Shown piece by piece: positions 16,359 to 24,868 of a stretch of 64,000 nucleotides of DNA. The number at the start of each line of letters is the position of its first letter. The first letter of the stretch is position 1. The stretch is taken from assembly GCA_902795975.1 (NCBI GenBank), contig CADBNE010000024.1:1-64000 (forward strand), written 5' to 3'. Made by a program: the position numbers and the translations under genes. This DNA is from an uncultured Erysipelotrichaceae bacterium. Lineage in GTDB: Bacteria; Bacillota_I; Bacilli_A; RF39; UBA660. Below the pieces are notes generated by a model. The model saw only the letters and a program-made list of their open reading frames with translations, searched no databases and was not told the origin of the DNA.

Positions 16359-17133
16359 TTCTTTTAATCACCTCTTTAGCCAAATTTATATAAGCTTCAG
16401 TCCCTCTACTTTTAGGATCATATGAATAAATTGGTTTACCATGACTTGGAGCTTCTGACAATCTTACAAGTCTAGGAATAATAGTATCATATACTTTTTC
16501 TTTAAAGAAACTCTTCATTTCTTCAACTACTTCTAATCCATAATTTGTTCTTGCATCTAACATTGTTAAAAGTACTCCCTCAATATCTAATTCTGGATTC
16601 AACTTTTTACGTGCTAAATTGATTGAGTTTAATAATTGCATAATTCCTTGTAATGATAGGAATTCACATTGAGCAGGTATCAAAACTGAATTTGATGCAG
16701 CTAAAGCATTTGTTGTAATCATACCTAATGATGGCGGACAATCTAAGATGATATAATCAAATATATCTATTAATTTATGTAAATGTTTCTTTAATTGAAA
16801 TTGTGGTACAAAACTTGGATTTTCTCTTGATAAATCTTTAAGTTCCATATCTACACCTGCTAAATTTATTGATGCAGGTATTAAATATAAATTTTTAAAA
16901 TCAGTTTTTACTACTACTTCCTTAATTTCAGCTCTATCCATTAATAATTCATATACACTACTATTTATTTCACCTTTATTAATTCCAACACCAGTTGTAC
17001 TATTACCTTGTGGGTCTAAATCGACCAATAATGTTTTTTTACCTAAAAGACCTAAAGAAGCTGATAGATTTATACTTGAAGTAGTCTTACCTACTCCACC
17101 TTTTTGATTAACTAATGCTATTATTTTTCCCAT
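16348..17133 (-). CDS. parA: Chromosome-partitioning ATPase ParA/Soj
   Basis: 261 residues. Deviant Walker A KGGVGKTTSSINL, Walker A' DLDPQGNSTTGV, Walker B IILDCPPSLG. It forms ATP-dependent dimers on nonspecific DNA that move ParB-parS complexes; in Bacillus Soj also switches DnaA activity. The start has an AGGTGAGACG SD. It is first gene of parA-parB-mscS-yyzM. Two promoters precede it, and the upstream one has a perfect DnaA box at its predicted transcription start. Confidence 0.97.
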   Translation of the reverse strand: MGKIIALVNQKGGVGKTTSSINLSASLGLLGKKTLLVDLDPQGNSTTGVGINKGEINSSVYELLMDRAEIKEVVVKTDFKNLYLIPASINLAGVDMELKDLSRENPSFVPQFQLKKHLHKLIDIFDYIILDCPPSLGMITTNALAASNSVLIPAQCEFLSLQGIMQLLNSINLARKKLNPELDIEGVLLTMLDARTNYGLEVVEEMKSFFKEKVYDTIIPRLVRLSEAPSHGKPIYSYDPKSRGTEAYINLAKEVIKRNEN

Positions 17134-17167
17134 CGTCTCACCTATTTCTAACTTCCTTTATAAATAT

Positions 17168-17269
17168 ATTTTATCACAATTTACTAAATATACCAATAGA
17201 TTGGATATCTTGTATAGTGTCTTTTTATCCACAAAATTTATTATAGCAAATATTTATTTTTAAAGTAAA
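17168..17269 (-). promoter_or_regulatory. Two parA promoters and a DnaA box
   Basis: P1: TTTACT (17264-17269), 18 bases, TGC-extended TATAAT (17240-17245). P2: TTGGTA (17191-17196), 17 bases, TAAAAT (17168-17173). The perfect DnaA box TTATCCACA on the plus strand (17225-17233) lies exactly over the expected P1 start. Bound DnaA there would block P1 and leave P2. The boxes are seen; the control is inferred. Confidence 0.65.
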
Positions 17270-17282
17270 TGTTTAAACACTA

Positions 17283-17307
17283 AAAAATGCAGATATTCTG
17301 CATTTTT
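17283..17307 (-). terminator. Terminator after the 596-residue orphan
   Basis: Perfect 11-bp stem AAAAATGCAGA / TCTGCATTTTT with loop TAT; T-runs on both strands. Confidence 0.8.
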
Positions 17308-19096
17308 ATTCATTAAATGGATTAAGTTTTTTTAATACTTTTTTATTACCTTCATCAGTAATAAATTTTCTTGCCTTAATTTCTTCACTATATGCTATAC
17401 CATAATTATTTATTTTTATAAATAATGTTTCTAATTTTTTTCTTGTTTCTTTATCATTTAATAAATATTCACCAATATTATCAGTAGATTCTATAAATAT
17501 TTTTAAATATGGCATAGACTTTTCTTCTATATTACCTATTAATATATTTTCATATATGTTCAAACACATTGTACTTAACATTTTAACTATATCATCAATA
17601 TTATAATTTTTATAATCATTAGATATAGCAGTTATACATTTATTCATATAATCTACACTAGATAATTCAAATACTATATTTAATAATATAGGCATATATC
17701 TACTAATAGCATATTTATTTATCTTTAATATCTTATATAATTCTTTTGTTTTATATGAATGCAATTTAACTTTTTCTCCAATATATATTGATTCATGTTG
17801 ATATGCATAATAGTTTTCTAATAATGACATATAATTATCACTAAAATATTCTAATATATTATTAAAATCATTTACATTAATTTTATTTATATTTAAATAA
17901 TGATTATTATCTATTTCATTATTTAATTTTGTATATAAATAACATTGATATTCATATACATCAGAAACAATCTTTCTAATTATATCTTGCTTATACTCAT
18001 TTTCAAATCTAGGGTCTAATTTAGAATTATATAATTTATCATATAAACTTATTCTATCTTCTGTTAAATAATTATATATTTCTTCAAAAGATAAACAATC
18101 TGATTCAAAAGAACCTAAAACATATCCTAAATATAACTCAGTATTAACGCTATCAATTTTATATTGTTTATTCTTTTTATTTAAATAAGTATCATCTAAT
18201 CTACTAATTACATCTTTATTATCAATTTTATTTCTAAAATCATAATATTCTCCATAATCATAATACAAATCATATATAGTTTCTATAATTAAACTAAATA
18301 TTTCTTTATTCCTGTATATAATATCATAAGCTTCACTATCATTTTCAATAAACTCTATAATCATTTTATCTTCATCATTTAATAAATCACTATTCATATT
18401 ACTATATTTAAAATAAGCATATACTAATGATATTAAATATTTTATAAAAGTAGTTTTTTCTTTATCAGTTCTAAACGTATTAGAAATATATTTTTTTACT
18501 TCAATACATAATTTATGATAAAAAATACTAAAAGTTTCTTTTGTTTTATTATCTTTTAAATCACAATTTATATATACTACACCTGTATCTATTTGTATTT
18601 GCTTATATAAATCATATATATTTTTAATATCATATCTAAAAGCATTATAATTATTCGAAGTAATAGTATATCCCTTATTTTTTAAACACTCTATATAATG
18701 TTTAATTATTTGTATAAAAGCAAAATTGTTAGTATTTATAAATTCAGAATATGCATATATAAAATTATCTTCACTATACATTCTTTCATTTATTAACTCT
18801 TTTTTTAATTTAATAACTTCATCATTAATAATTCTATCTGGTATACAAAATGAATCATCATCTTTTGAAGAAGTTTGTAGTGGATAAACAATATCATATA
18901 AGTAAGAGAATATCATTTTCGATAATAAATCTGTTTTTAATTGAAATATTTCATCAGAATCAATTTTTAATTTCAAACTAAATATATCATTCCAAGGTGT
19001 TTCTTTTGATAAAAAATCTTTAATCATTAAATAATCATTTTCAAAATAATTAAATATTTCTTGTCCAAACAATTCTATTTCTCTACTCTTATCCAT
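17306..19096 (-). CDS. Large hypothetical helical protein
   Basis: 596 residues, unrecognised. Almost wholly alpha-helical and rich in Tyr, Asn, Asp, Ile and Lys. It has no signal peptide, membrane segment, P-loop or metal motif. Repeating patterns of YLYDIVYP, FIQIIKHYIE and LYDLYYDYGEYYDF suggest long helical hairpins. It is a single gene between typA and the parA promoter with its own terminator. Similar long Tyr/Asn-rich orphans occur elsewhere in this window (9237-10763, 27737-29011), possibly a lineage-specific class. Confidence 0.5.
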   Translation of the reverse strand: MDKSREIELFGQEIFNYFENDYLMIKDFLSKETPWNDIFSLKLKIDSDEIFQLKTDLLSKMIFSYLYDIVYPLQTSSKDDDSFCIPDRIINDEVIKLKKELINERMYSEDNFIYAYSEFINTNNFAFIQIIKHYIECLKNKGYTITSNNYNAFRYDIKNIYDLYKQIQIDTGVVYINCDLKDNKTKETFSIFYHKLCIEVKKYISNTFRTDKEKTTFIKYLISLVYAYFKYSNMNSDLLNDEDKMIIEFIENDSEAYDIIYRNKEIFSLIIETIYDLYYDYGEYYDFRNKIDNKDVISRLDDTYLNKKNKQYKIDSVNTELYLGYVLGSFESDCLSFEEIYNYLTEDRISLYDKLYNSKLDPRFENEYKQDIIRKIVSDVYEYQCYLYTKLNNEIDNNHYLNINKINVNDFNNILEYFSDNYMSLLENYYAYQHESIYIGEKVKLHSYKTKELYKILKINKYAISRYMPILLNIVFELSSVDYMNKCITAISNDYKNYNIDDIVKMLSTMCLNIYENILIGNIEEKSMPYLKIFIESTDNIGEYLLNDKETRKKLETLFIKINNYGIAYSEEIKARKFITDEGNKKVLKKLNPFNE

Positions 19097-19143
19097 ATTC
19101 TAATCCCCTCTGCTCATGATATTATATAACATTTTAAAAAAAA

Positions 19144-19167
19144 TTGATAGCTATTTACGGCTATCAA
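19144..19167 (-). terminator. typA terminator
   Basis: Perfect 8-bp stem TTGATAGC / GCTATCAA with an 8-base loop, then eight T on the minus strand. The typA stop lies in the loop. Confidence 0.85.
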
Positions 19168-20959
19168 ATTTCTTTCTTTCACTAGTATTTAATATAGCTT
19201 TACGCATACGATAGTTTACTGGAGTTACTTCTACTAGTTCATCATCCATAATATAATCTAAACATACTTCAAGACTCATTTTCTTAGGTCTTTTTAATAC
19301 TACAGTATGGTCTTTTCCAGCACTACGAGTATTTGTTAAGTTCTTACCTTTAACTACATTAACAGCTAAATCATTTTCATGATTATTTTCACCAACAATC
19401 ATACCTTCATATACATCAGTACCTGGTTCAATAAACATAACACCACGATCTTCTAATCCGCCTAATGCATATGCTGTAGCTTGTCCGTTTTCCATAGAAA
19501 CTAATACACCATTTTTTCTAGCTCCTACTAAATTACTTACCTTAGGTCTATAATCTTTGAATGAATGATTTATAATACCGTAACCTTTAGTCATAGTCAT
19601 AAAATCAGTCATAAATCCAATAAGACCACGTGTTGGAACAATATATTGTAATCTAGTTTGACCTTCATTACTATTCATATTTTCCATAACACCTTCACGA
19701 TTACCTAATGATTCAATAACATTACCAACAAATTCATCTGGTACGTCTATTTGTACCTCTTCAAATGGTTCACATGTTACACCATCTATTTCTTTTTCAA
19801 TAATTTTTGGTTTAGAAACTTGTAATTCAAATCCTTCACGTCTCATATTTTCAATTAAAATTGATAAGTGTAATTCACCACGTCCTGATACTATAAATGA
19901 TTCTGAATCATTTGGTGCTATCTTAAGTGATACGTCTCTTTCCGTTTCCTTAATTAATCTTTCTTCAATTTTACGAGCTGTAACAATTTTACCTTCTCTA
20001 CCACAGAATGGTGAAGTATTAACACCAAATGTCATTTGTAGAGTTGGTTCATCAATACGTAATATTGGAAGTGGATCTTCAGAACCAACATTACATACTG
20101 TTTCTCCTACTGATATATCAGGTAATCCTGCTATTGCAACTATATCACCTGCTTCTGCTTCATTTACTTCTATTCTCTTTAATCCTATAAAACCATATAT
20201 TTTAGCTACTCTAAATTGTTTAACTGTACCATCTAATCTACAACATGATACCATTTCATTTAATTTTAATTTTCCTCTTTTTACAAGACCAATACCAATA
20301 CGTCCTACGAAATCATTATAATCTAATAATGCTGGTTGGAATTGTAATGAATTATCTAATTCTACTTTTGGTTCAGGCATATATTCTAATATCATATCTA
20401 ATATTCTAGTCATACCTTCTTCTTGATCAGCTGGATTTGGTGATAAAGAAGATGTACCATTAATAGCAGAACAATATACAACTGGGAAATCTAAATCTTC
20501 TATTTCAGCACCTAATTCAATAAATAAATCCATAACTTCATCTACTACTTCTTTTGGTCTAGCAGCTGGTTTATCTATTTTATTTACTACTACTATAGGT
20601 TTAACTCCTGCTTCCATTGCTTTCTTTAATACGAATCTAGTTTGAGGCATTGTACCTTCATATGCATCTACAACAAGTAAAACACCATCAACCATATTCA
20701 TGATACGTTCTACTTCTCCACCAAAGTCAGCATGACCTGGAGTATCTAATATATTAATACGAGTATCTTTATAATTTATAGCTGTAGTTTTAGCTAAAAT
20801 TGTAATACCTCTTTCTCTTTCAATATCATTAGAGTCCATTGCTCTTTCTTGAACTGCTTCATTATCTCTAAATGTTCCTGATGCTTGTAATAATTTATCA
20901 ACTAGTGTAGTTTTACCATGGTCTACGTGCGCTATAATCGCAATATTTCTTTTTTTCAT
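19151..20959 (-). CDS. typA: Translational GTPase TypA/BipA
   Basis: 602 residues. G1 AHVDHGKTTLVDKLL, switch region with RGITI, G3 DTPGHADF, G4 NKID; domain order as in EF-G-like factors with the BipA-specific C-terminal domain (VGARKNGVLVSMENGQA). It binds ribosomes and aids 50S assembly and growth in stress or cold. It is monocistronic with a strong extended promoter (20990-21018), an AAAAAGGAG SD and a clear terminator. Confidence 0.97.
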   Translation of the reverse strand: MKKRNIAIIAHVDHGKTTLVDKLLQASGTFRDNEAVQERAMDSNDIERERGITILAKTTAINYKDTRINILDTPGHADFGGEVERIMNMVDGVLLVVDAYEGTMPQTRFVLKKAMEAGVKPIVVVNKIDKPAARPKEVVDEVMDLFIELGAEIEDLDFPVVYCSAINGTSSLSPNPADQEEGMTRILDMILEYMPEPKVELDNSLQFQPALLDYNDFVGRIGIGLVKRGKLKLNEMVSCCRLDGTVKQFRVAKIYGFIGLKRIEVNEAEAGDIVAIAGLPDISVGETVCNVGSEDPLPILRIDEPTLQMTFGVNTSPFCGREGKIVTARKIEERLIKETERDVSLKIAPNDSESFIVSGRGELHLSILIENMRREGFELQVSKPKIIEKEIDGVTCEPFEEVQIDVPDEFVGNVIESLGNREGVMENMNSNEGQTRLQYIVPTRGLIGFMTDFMTMTKGYGIINHSFKDYRPKVSNLVGARKNGVLVSMENGQATAYALGGLEDRGVMFIEPGTDVYEGMIVGENNHENDLAVNVVKGKNLTNTRSAGKDHTVVLKRPKKMSLEVCLDYIMDDELVEVTPVNYRMRKAILNTSERKKFDSRK

Positions 20960-20989
20960 ACAAAAAACTCCTTTTTAAACACTCGCTAG

Positions 20990-21018
20990 ATTATAGCACA
21001 AACTTAAAAATAAGTAAA
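20990..21018 (-). promoter_or_regulatory. typA promoter
   Basis: TTTACT (21013-21018), 17 bases ending in TGTGC, perfect TATAAT (20990-20995): an extended -10 promoter. Confidence 0.8.
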
Positions 21019-21085
21019 GTTTTATTATTTATATTTTAAAAATTATACATATATTATATATATTATAATAGAAAGAAGTATATTT

Positions 21086-21130
21086 ATGGATAATGAAAAT
21101 AAAACTGTTACTACAAGAAAAAAAATATAA
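21086..21130 (+). other. Possible 14-codon ORF in its own small transcript
   Basis: A plus-strand ATG at 21086 opens a 14-residue frame (MDNENKTVTTRKKI) between a TATAAT (21064-21069) and the terminator at 21123-21148. The SD is weak (AGAAAG). It may be a small RNA, a tiny peptide or a gene remnant; support is thin. Confidence 0.2.
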
Positions 21131-21155
21131 GCATACTTGCTTATATTTTTTTATT
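21123..21155. terminator. Terminator after the GNAT operon
   Basis: Stem AAATATAAGCA / TGCTTATATTT (21123-21133, 21138-21148) with loop TACT and T-runs both ways. Confidence 0.75.
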
Positions 21156-21689
21156 ATAGAAATCATCTTTTAATATCTCCATTGATATTACATCATGATA
21201 TTCATTGTTAACATAGTAAGCTTTATGTCTTCTACCATACTCTTTAAAACCTACTTTTTTATAACAATTTATTGCCCGTTCATTAAAATCAAATACTTTA
21301 AGATCAATATTATTTAAGTTCAAAACGCCAAAACCATAATTTAATAAAGCTCTTATAGCATCACTACCATATCCTTTGTTTTGATTACTATCTTCACCAA
21401 TAAAGATACCTATTGTAGCAGTTCTATCTATATAATCAATATTACTAATACCAATATTACCAATTAATTTATCATCTTCTTTTCTAATAATAGAAAAAAT
21501 ATGTTCACCGTTTGATAACATCTTATTTAAAAATTCTTTTTCATTTACTAAATTAAATACTTTTTTAGTAGAATGAAGTTTATCACTTATGCTAGGATTA
21601 CATAAGTATTCAACATATATATCAGCATCTTCAATATTAATTGGTGATAAATATATTTTATTACCATCTATTTTATTAAAATATTTCAT
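21141..21689 (-). CDS. GNAT N-acetyltransferase, RimJ/RimL type
   Basis: 182 residues, a complete GNAT domain. Strand-rich N-terminal half; acetyl-CoA motif QNKGYGSDAIRALLNYGF; C-terminal LNNIDLKVFDFNERAINCYKKVGF, which is typical of the COG1670 protein/polyamine acetyltransferase group. It is the last gene of a four-gene operon with a one-base gap from the DUF402 gene, and has an AAGGAGAGTG SD. Substrate unknown; spermidine acetyltransferases and antibiotic-modifying enzymes share this type. Confidence 0.85.
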   Translation of the reverse strand: MKYFNKIDGNKIYLSPINIEDADIYVEYLCNPSISDKLHSTKKVFNLVNEKEFLNKMLSNGEHIFSIIRKEDDKLIGNIGISNIDYIDRTATIGIFIGEDSNQNKGYGSDAIRALLNYGFGVLNLNNIDLKVFDFNERAINCYKKVGFKEYGRRHKAYYVNNEYHDVISMEILKDDFYNKKI

Positions 21690-21690
21690 A

Positions 21691-22209
21691 CTATTTCACT
21701 CTCCTTATATTTTTTATTAATCTATTTGTAAACTCTTTTAATTCTTCAATATTATTAAAATATTTATTTTCTAAATATCTTAATACTTTATATGCATTAT
21801 CTACATTTTCTTTTGTTATTTCTCCATTACTAAAGGCATTCATTAATTCATCTTCATCTAAAATTAATTCTTGTTCTTCTTTAGTAATAATCATATCTAA
21901 ATATAAATCATCCTCATATGGAATTTCATTATCAAAAGATATATTATAGCTAACATCAAAATACCATTGTATTAAATTATAATTATTATCATACATAATA
22001 GTTAATACATAGTTATCGTTATCTGGGAATAACATTATCCACAAAAAATCATTATCCATTATACATAAATCATATAAACCATTATTAACGACTAAAGGTT
22101 TATCTATATCTTTTAATTTCGTATAACAAGCATATCCCGTAAAATAATCATTATTAATATATTCTTGTGTATATTCACCTGGTATTCTGTTAGCATACTT
22201 TCTTTTCAT
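21691..22209 (-). CDS. DUF402 / FomD-like barrel protein
   Basis: 172 residues. The core pattern WYFDVSYNI, then PYEDDLYLDMII and LDEDELMNAFSNGEI, matches DUF402 proteins, whose known members (FomD, Ntdp) hydrolyse nucleoside diphosphates/triphosphates or CMP-linked intermediates using a metal held by the Asp/Glu set. All those acidic positions are kept. It lies between two GNAT genes with gaps of one base, so they are surely co-transcribed and translationally coupled. Confidence 0.75.
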   Translation of the reverse strand: MKRKYANRIPGEYTQEYINNDYFTGYACYTKLKDIDKPLVVNNGLYDLCIMDNDFLWIMLFPDNDNYVLTIMYDNNYNLIQWYFDVSYNISFDNEIPYEDDLYLDMIITKEEQELILDEDELMNAFSNGEITKENVDNAYKVLRYLENKYFNNIEELKEFTNRLIKNIRRVK

Positions 22210-22210
22210 A

Positions 22211-22792
22211 TTAATCCCACCTTATCAGTGGTTCATAAATATTACTATACTCATTTAATACTTTATCTACATCAATAATATAACTAAGTACCATACAATT
22301 TTCTAAATCACTATAAAAGCTTTTATTAAGTACTCCACCTAATGCTTCTATAGTTTTCTTACTACCTATATTATCTTCATCACAATCTATTTGTACTTCC
22401 TTTATATTATATTTCTTACAAAGTAATAAGCCTAAATATAAATTTATTTTACTATATCCTTGCCTTCTTTCTGTAGGTCTAATACTATAACCAATTGAAC
22501 CACCTAATTTTTTTAATCTTTCATTAAGTACTAATCTAATATTAATCATACCTATTATACGATTATCTTCTTCTCTAACTAGTAACCGTGTTATAGCTGG
22601 TACTCTTTCCTCACTAGGAATTCTTATTTCATCTTCTTCTAATTTTTTTAACCAACCATCATAATCATTTAAATATCTATCTAGACCACCTGTACCATTA
22701 ATATTAGAATTAAATATTTGAAATTCTTCTATATATTTTATTGCATCATTTTCATTTTCTTTTGTAGGTTTAGCTAAATATAATTTATCCAT
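22211..22792 (-). CDS. GNAT N-acetyltransferase
   Basis: 193 residues. The second half shows the GNAT fold: IGMINIRLVLNERLKKLGG, then IGYSIRPTERRQGYSKINL (the acetyl-CoA loop R/QxxGxG/S in altered form) and VQIDCDEDNIGSKKTIEALGG. It resembles the COG3981 predicted acetyltransferases. It is third gene of the tight operon, four bases after the upstream GNAT gene. SD AAGGAAGTGATATA. Substrate unknown. Confidence 0.82.
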   Translation of the reverse strand: MDKLYLAKPTKENENDAIKYIEEFQIFNSNINGTGGLDRYLNDYDGWLKKLEEDEIRIPSEERVPAITRLLVREEDNRIIGMINIRLVLNERLKKLGGSIGYSIRPTERRQGYSKINLYLGLLLCKKYNIKEVQIDCDEDNIGSKKTIEALGGVLNKSFYSDLENCMVLSYIIDVDKVLNEYSNIYEPLIRWD

Positions 22793-22796
22793 TATA

Positions 22797-23579
22797 TCAC
22801 TTCCTTTTTAAGTTATAATTTACTAAGTATCCTTCATCCTTATAACCTAATTTTTTATAAGCTTCATTACTATTTTTATATGTATAATCAGTAAATAAAA
22901 ATACTTCATATCCTTTATCTAATAATAATTTACTTAATTCATATACAGTATTTAAACAATATCCTTTTCTTCTTTCCTCTTTGGGTGTATAAACACCCGC
23001 GACTTTGGCCCTATTACCTACTAATTTATATTCAACAGTACTTACAACTTTTCCATTATTATCTTCCCATAAATAAGATAGACCTTCATTGACAAAGCGA
23101 ACTACCTTTTCTTTTACAGCATCTACAGAACCAACTTTATGTCCTTCTTCTTCCGATAAATCAAAAAAATATTTAACTAGTACATCTACATCATCTAAAG
23201 TTGCTTTTCTAAAACGACCTTCTACTTTCTTAGGTTTTACAAGTTCTTTTACTTCTAAAAATCCTAGTAAAAAAGTTTTATAATCTAAAAGTAATTCATG
23301 TTTAACTTTTACTAAATAATTATAAAATTCTTTTTTAGATGTAAATCTACTCTCACCATTAACTAAAAAATCATATAATTGCTGAGCAACTAAAGAATAT
23401 TCTTCATCAGTTAAATTATCTTTAGTCCATACCCATGTAGGATTGTAATCATCTGTTTTAGTCATTGCATATGTTTTATTATCTGTTTTATACTTTGTAG
23501 TATCTAAATCTTTGCCATAATCCAGAAAAAAGAATTTATTCTTTTCATTTAAATACTCTTTAGTTTCATAATAATTCAC
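22797..23579 (-). CDS. GNAT N-acetyltransferase, COG3393-like
   Basis: 260 residues from the GTG at 23579 behind GGAGGTGATATA; the longer frame upstream runs through the leader terminator and is not coding. The N-terminal half is helical with a Trp motif (NPTWVWTKDN); the C-terminal GNAT domain has AKVAGVYTPKEERRKGY, with the acetyl-CoA loop, and NSNEAYKKLGYKDEG. It is first gene of the operon GNAT-GNAT-DUF402-GNAT and follows an attenuator-like leader. Confidence 0.82.
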   Translation of the reverse strand: MNYYETKEYLNEKNKFFFLDYGKDLDTTKYKTDNKTYAMTKTDDYNPTWVWTKDNLTDEEYSLVAQQLYDFLVNGESRFTSKKEFYNYLVKVKHELLLDYKTFLLGFLEVKELVKPKKVEGRFRKATLDDVDVLVKYFFDLSEEEGHKVGSVDAVKEKVVRFVNEGLSYLWEDNNGKVVSTVEYKLVGNRAKVAGVYTPKEERRKGYCLNTVYELSKLLLDKGYEVFLFTDYTYKNSNEAYKKLGYKDEGYLVNYNLKRK

Positions 23580-23764
23580 TATATCACCTCCATCTAACCA
23601 TTCATTAATAGTGAAAGAGAAGAAAAAAACACGGACCACTACTAATGATAGTGACTCCGTGTTTTTAACAACGTGTAAGTTTTACCCCTTTGTAGCTCGA
23701 AAAAAATTTCTTATACAAACTCACTTGGTAGCCTTAATATATTACATTTTTTTTATTTTGTCAA
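23580..23764 (-). promoter_or_regulatory. Promoter and attenuator-like leader of the GNAT operon
   Basis: Consensus promoter TTGACA (23759-23764), 17 bases, TATATT (23736-23741). About 150 nt of leader follow. A strong intrinsic terminator, AAACACGGA (23656-23664) pairing with TCCGTGTTT (23627-23635) with an inner CACTA/TAGTG stem and seven T, lies just 37 bases before the start codon. No gene upstream on this strand could use it, so it probably controls this operon. A 19-codon frame (GTG 23722-23724, stop 23665-23667) ends where the terminator begins. No T-box sequence is present. Confidence 0.7.
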
Positions 23765-23817
23765 ATTTTTTTACAAACAATTGTCAAACATTATTTACTT
23801 GAAGATTTTATGCGTGC

Positions 23818-23823
23818 TATAAT
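23818..23823 (+). promoter_or_regulatory. Extended -10 of the transglutaminase-like gene
   Basis: TGCTATAAT gives an extended -10; the -35 is weak (TTTACT at 23794-23799). It is divergent from the GNAT-operon promoter. Confidence 0.6.
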
Positions 23824-23849
23824 TATTTATAGAATATGGAAGTGATTTA

Positions 23850-24815
23850 ATGAATTTAATTAAAGATATAGAGAATTTTTTTAGTCAAAATGAACACTTT
23901 GATGATTTTACAAAAATAAGATATATTTATCTATATGTTTGTAAGGTATTTTCATATGATACAAGATTCTATAGTCATGTGCCTTCTTTAAAAGAAGAAA
24001 TTTATAATAAAAAAGTAGATGTAACAAATGTTAAAGAAGTAGAAGCAGTATGCTCTACTGTTGCTGATGCATTAAAAGACATTTTAGACTATTTTGGATT
24101 TGAATCAGAAAAAGTATATGAAGAAAGTGATACATTCTCACATGTTTATACAATAGTAAAATGTATGAATAATAATATGGAATACAATATAAAATTAGAT
24201 CCAACATTAAAACATGATGTAACTAGAGTTAAACTAGACAGTCCTACTTTAGGATTTACTGATATAGATGAACATAATGATTTTATAGATGCTGTAGCAT
24301 ACTCAGATAAATTAATTAAAACATATCAAGAGAAAATTAATCACGATGAACACTATGATACTATAAAAATTAAAGAATTAAATGCTGTTATAAATGAAAG
24401 TGCTAGAGCTAGAAATTTAACAAATAAAGAACTATTCTTTGAAAAATTAGAATATGTAATGGCTTTAGTAAATATAAGAAAAGATTTAAAACAATATAGT
24501 GACATAGATTATTATTATTCATACTTAATTAGAAATCTTGAATTAAATGATAATATAAGATATCCATATGTAAGACCAGCTGTATTTTATAGTGGAGAAA
24601 AATTTACAGATATTATCTGGTTAACAATGGTTTCATACCCTGATACACCACTAGAAATGATATTTTTAAATAAAGAAGAAGATGGATTTAAAGCTAGAAA
24701 AATAGGTAAAGAAGAAGCTAAAAATTTATTAGAGACATATGATAACTTTGAATGTGCATATCTTTTTGAACAATTTGTTGAAAAAATGCCAAATGAAAAT
24801 ACTAAAAGTTTATAA
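23850..24815 (+). CDS. Transglutaminase-like cysteine-fold protein
   Basis: 321 residues, no signal peptide. The segment EAVCSTVADALKDILDYFGF (Cys68), then FSHVYTIVK (His98) and NIKLDPT (Asp117), gives the Cys-His-Asp triad and spacing of transglutaminase-like or papain-like hydrolases. Residues 1-50 are a helical lead (IRYIYLYVCKVFSYD) that precedes such domains in known members. The C-terminal half is unrecognised. SD GGAAGTGATTTA. The gene has its own terminator, and the secreted nuclease gene follows 53 bases later. A protease or deamidase role would be inference. Confidence 0.65.
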   Translation: MNLIKDIENFFSQNEHFDDFTKIRYIYLYVCKVFSYDTRFYSHVPSLKEEIYNKKVDVTNVKEVEAVCSTVADALKDILDYFGFESEKVYEESDTFSHVYTIVKCMNNNMEYNIKLDPTLKHDVTRVKLDSPTLGFTDIDEHNDFIDAVAYSDKLIKTYQEKINHDEHYDTIKIKELNAVINESARARNLTNKELFFEKLEYVMALVNIRKDLKQYSDIDYYYSYLIRNLELNDNIRYPYVRPAVFYSGEKFTDIIWLTMVSYPDTPLEMIFLNKEEDGFKARKIGKEEAKNLLETYDNFECAYLFEQFVEKMPNENTKSL

Positions 24816-24846
24816 AATATGATTATTGAAATAATCATATTTTTTA
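24815..24846 (+). terminator. Terminator after the transglutaminase-like gene
   Basis: AAATATGATTATT / AATAATCATATTT with loop GAA, followed by T-rich sequence. Confidence 0.75.
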
Positions 24847-24868
24847 TTTATAATTTATATGGTGACTT

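Noticed and set aside
15483..17305. parS site near parAB
   Set aside because: No TGTTTCACGTGAAACA-like palindrome was noticed by eye; a pattern search would be needed to be certain.
22035..22043. Perfect TTATCCACA inside the DUF402 gene
   Set aside because: Single copy in coding sequence. Similar chance matches lie in genes at 12328-12336 and 27150-27158.
23580..23764. T-box riboswitch
   Set aside because: No GGGTGG/AGGGTGGNACCGCG T-box sequence or stem I pattern; only an intrinsic terminator is present.
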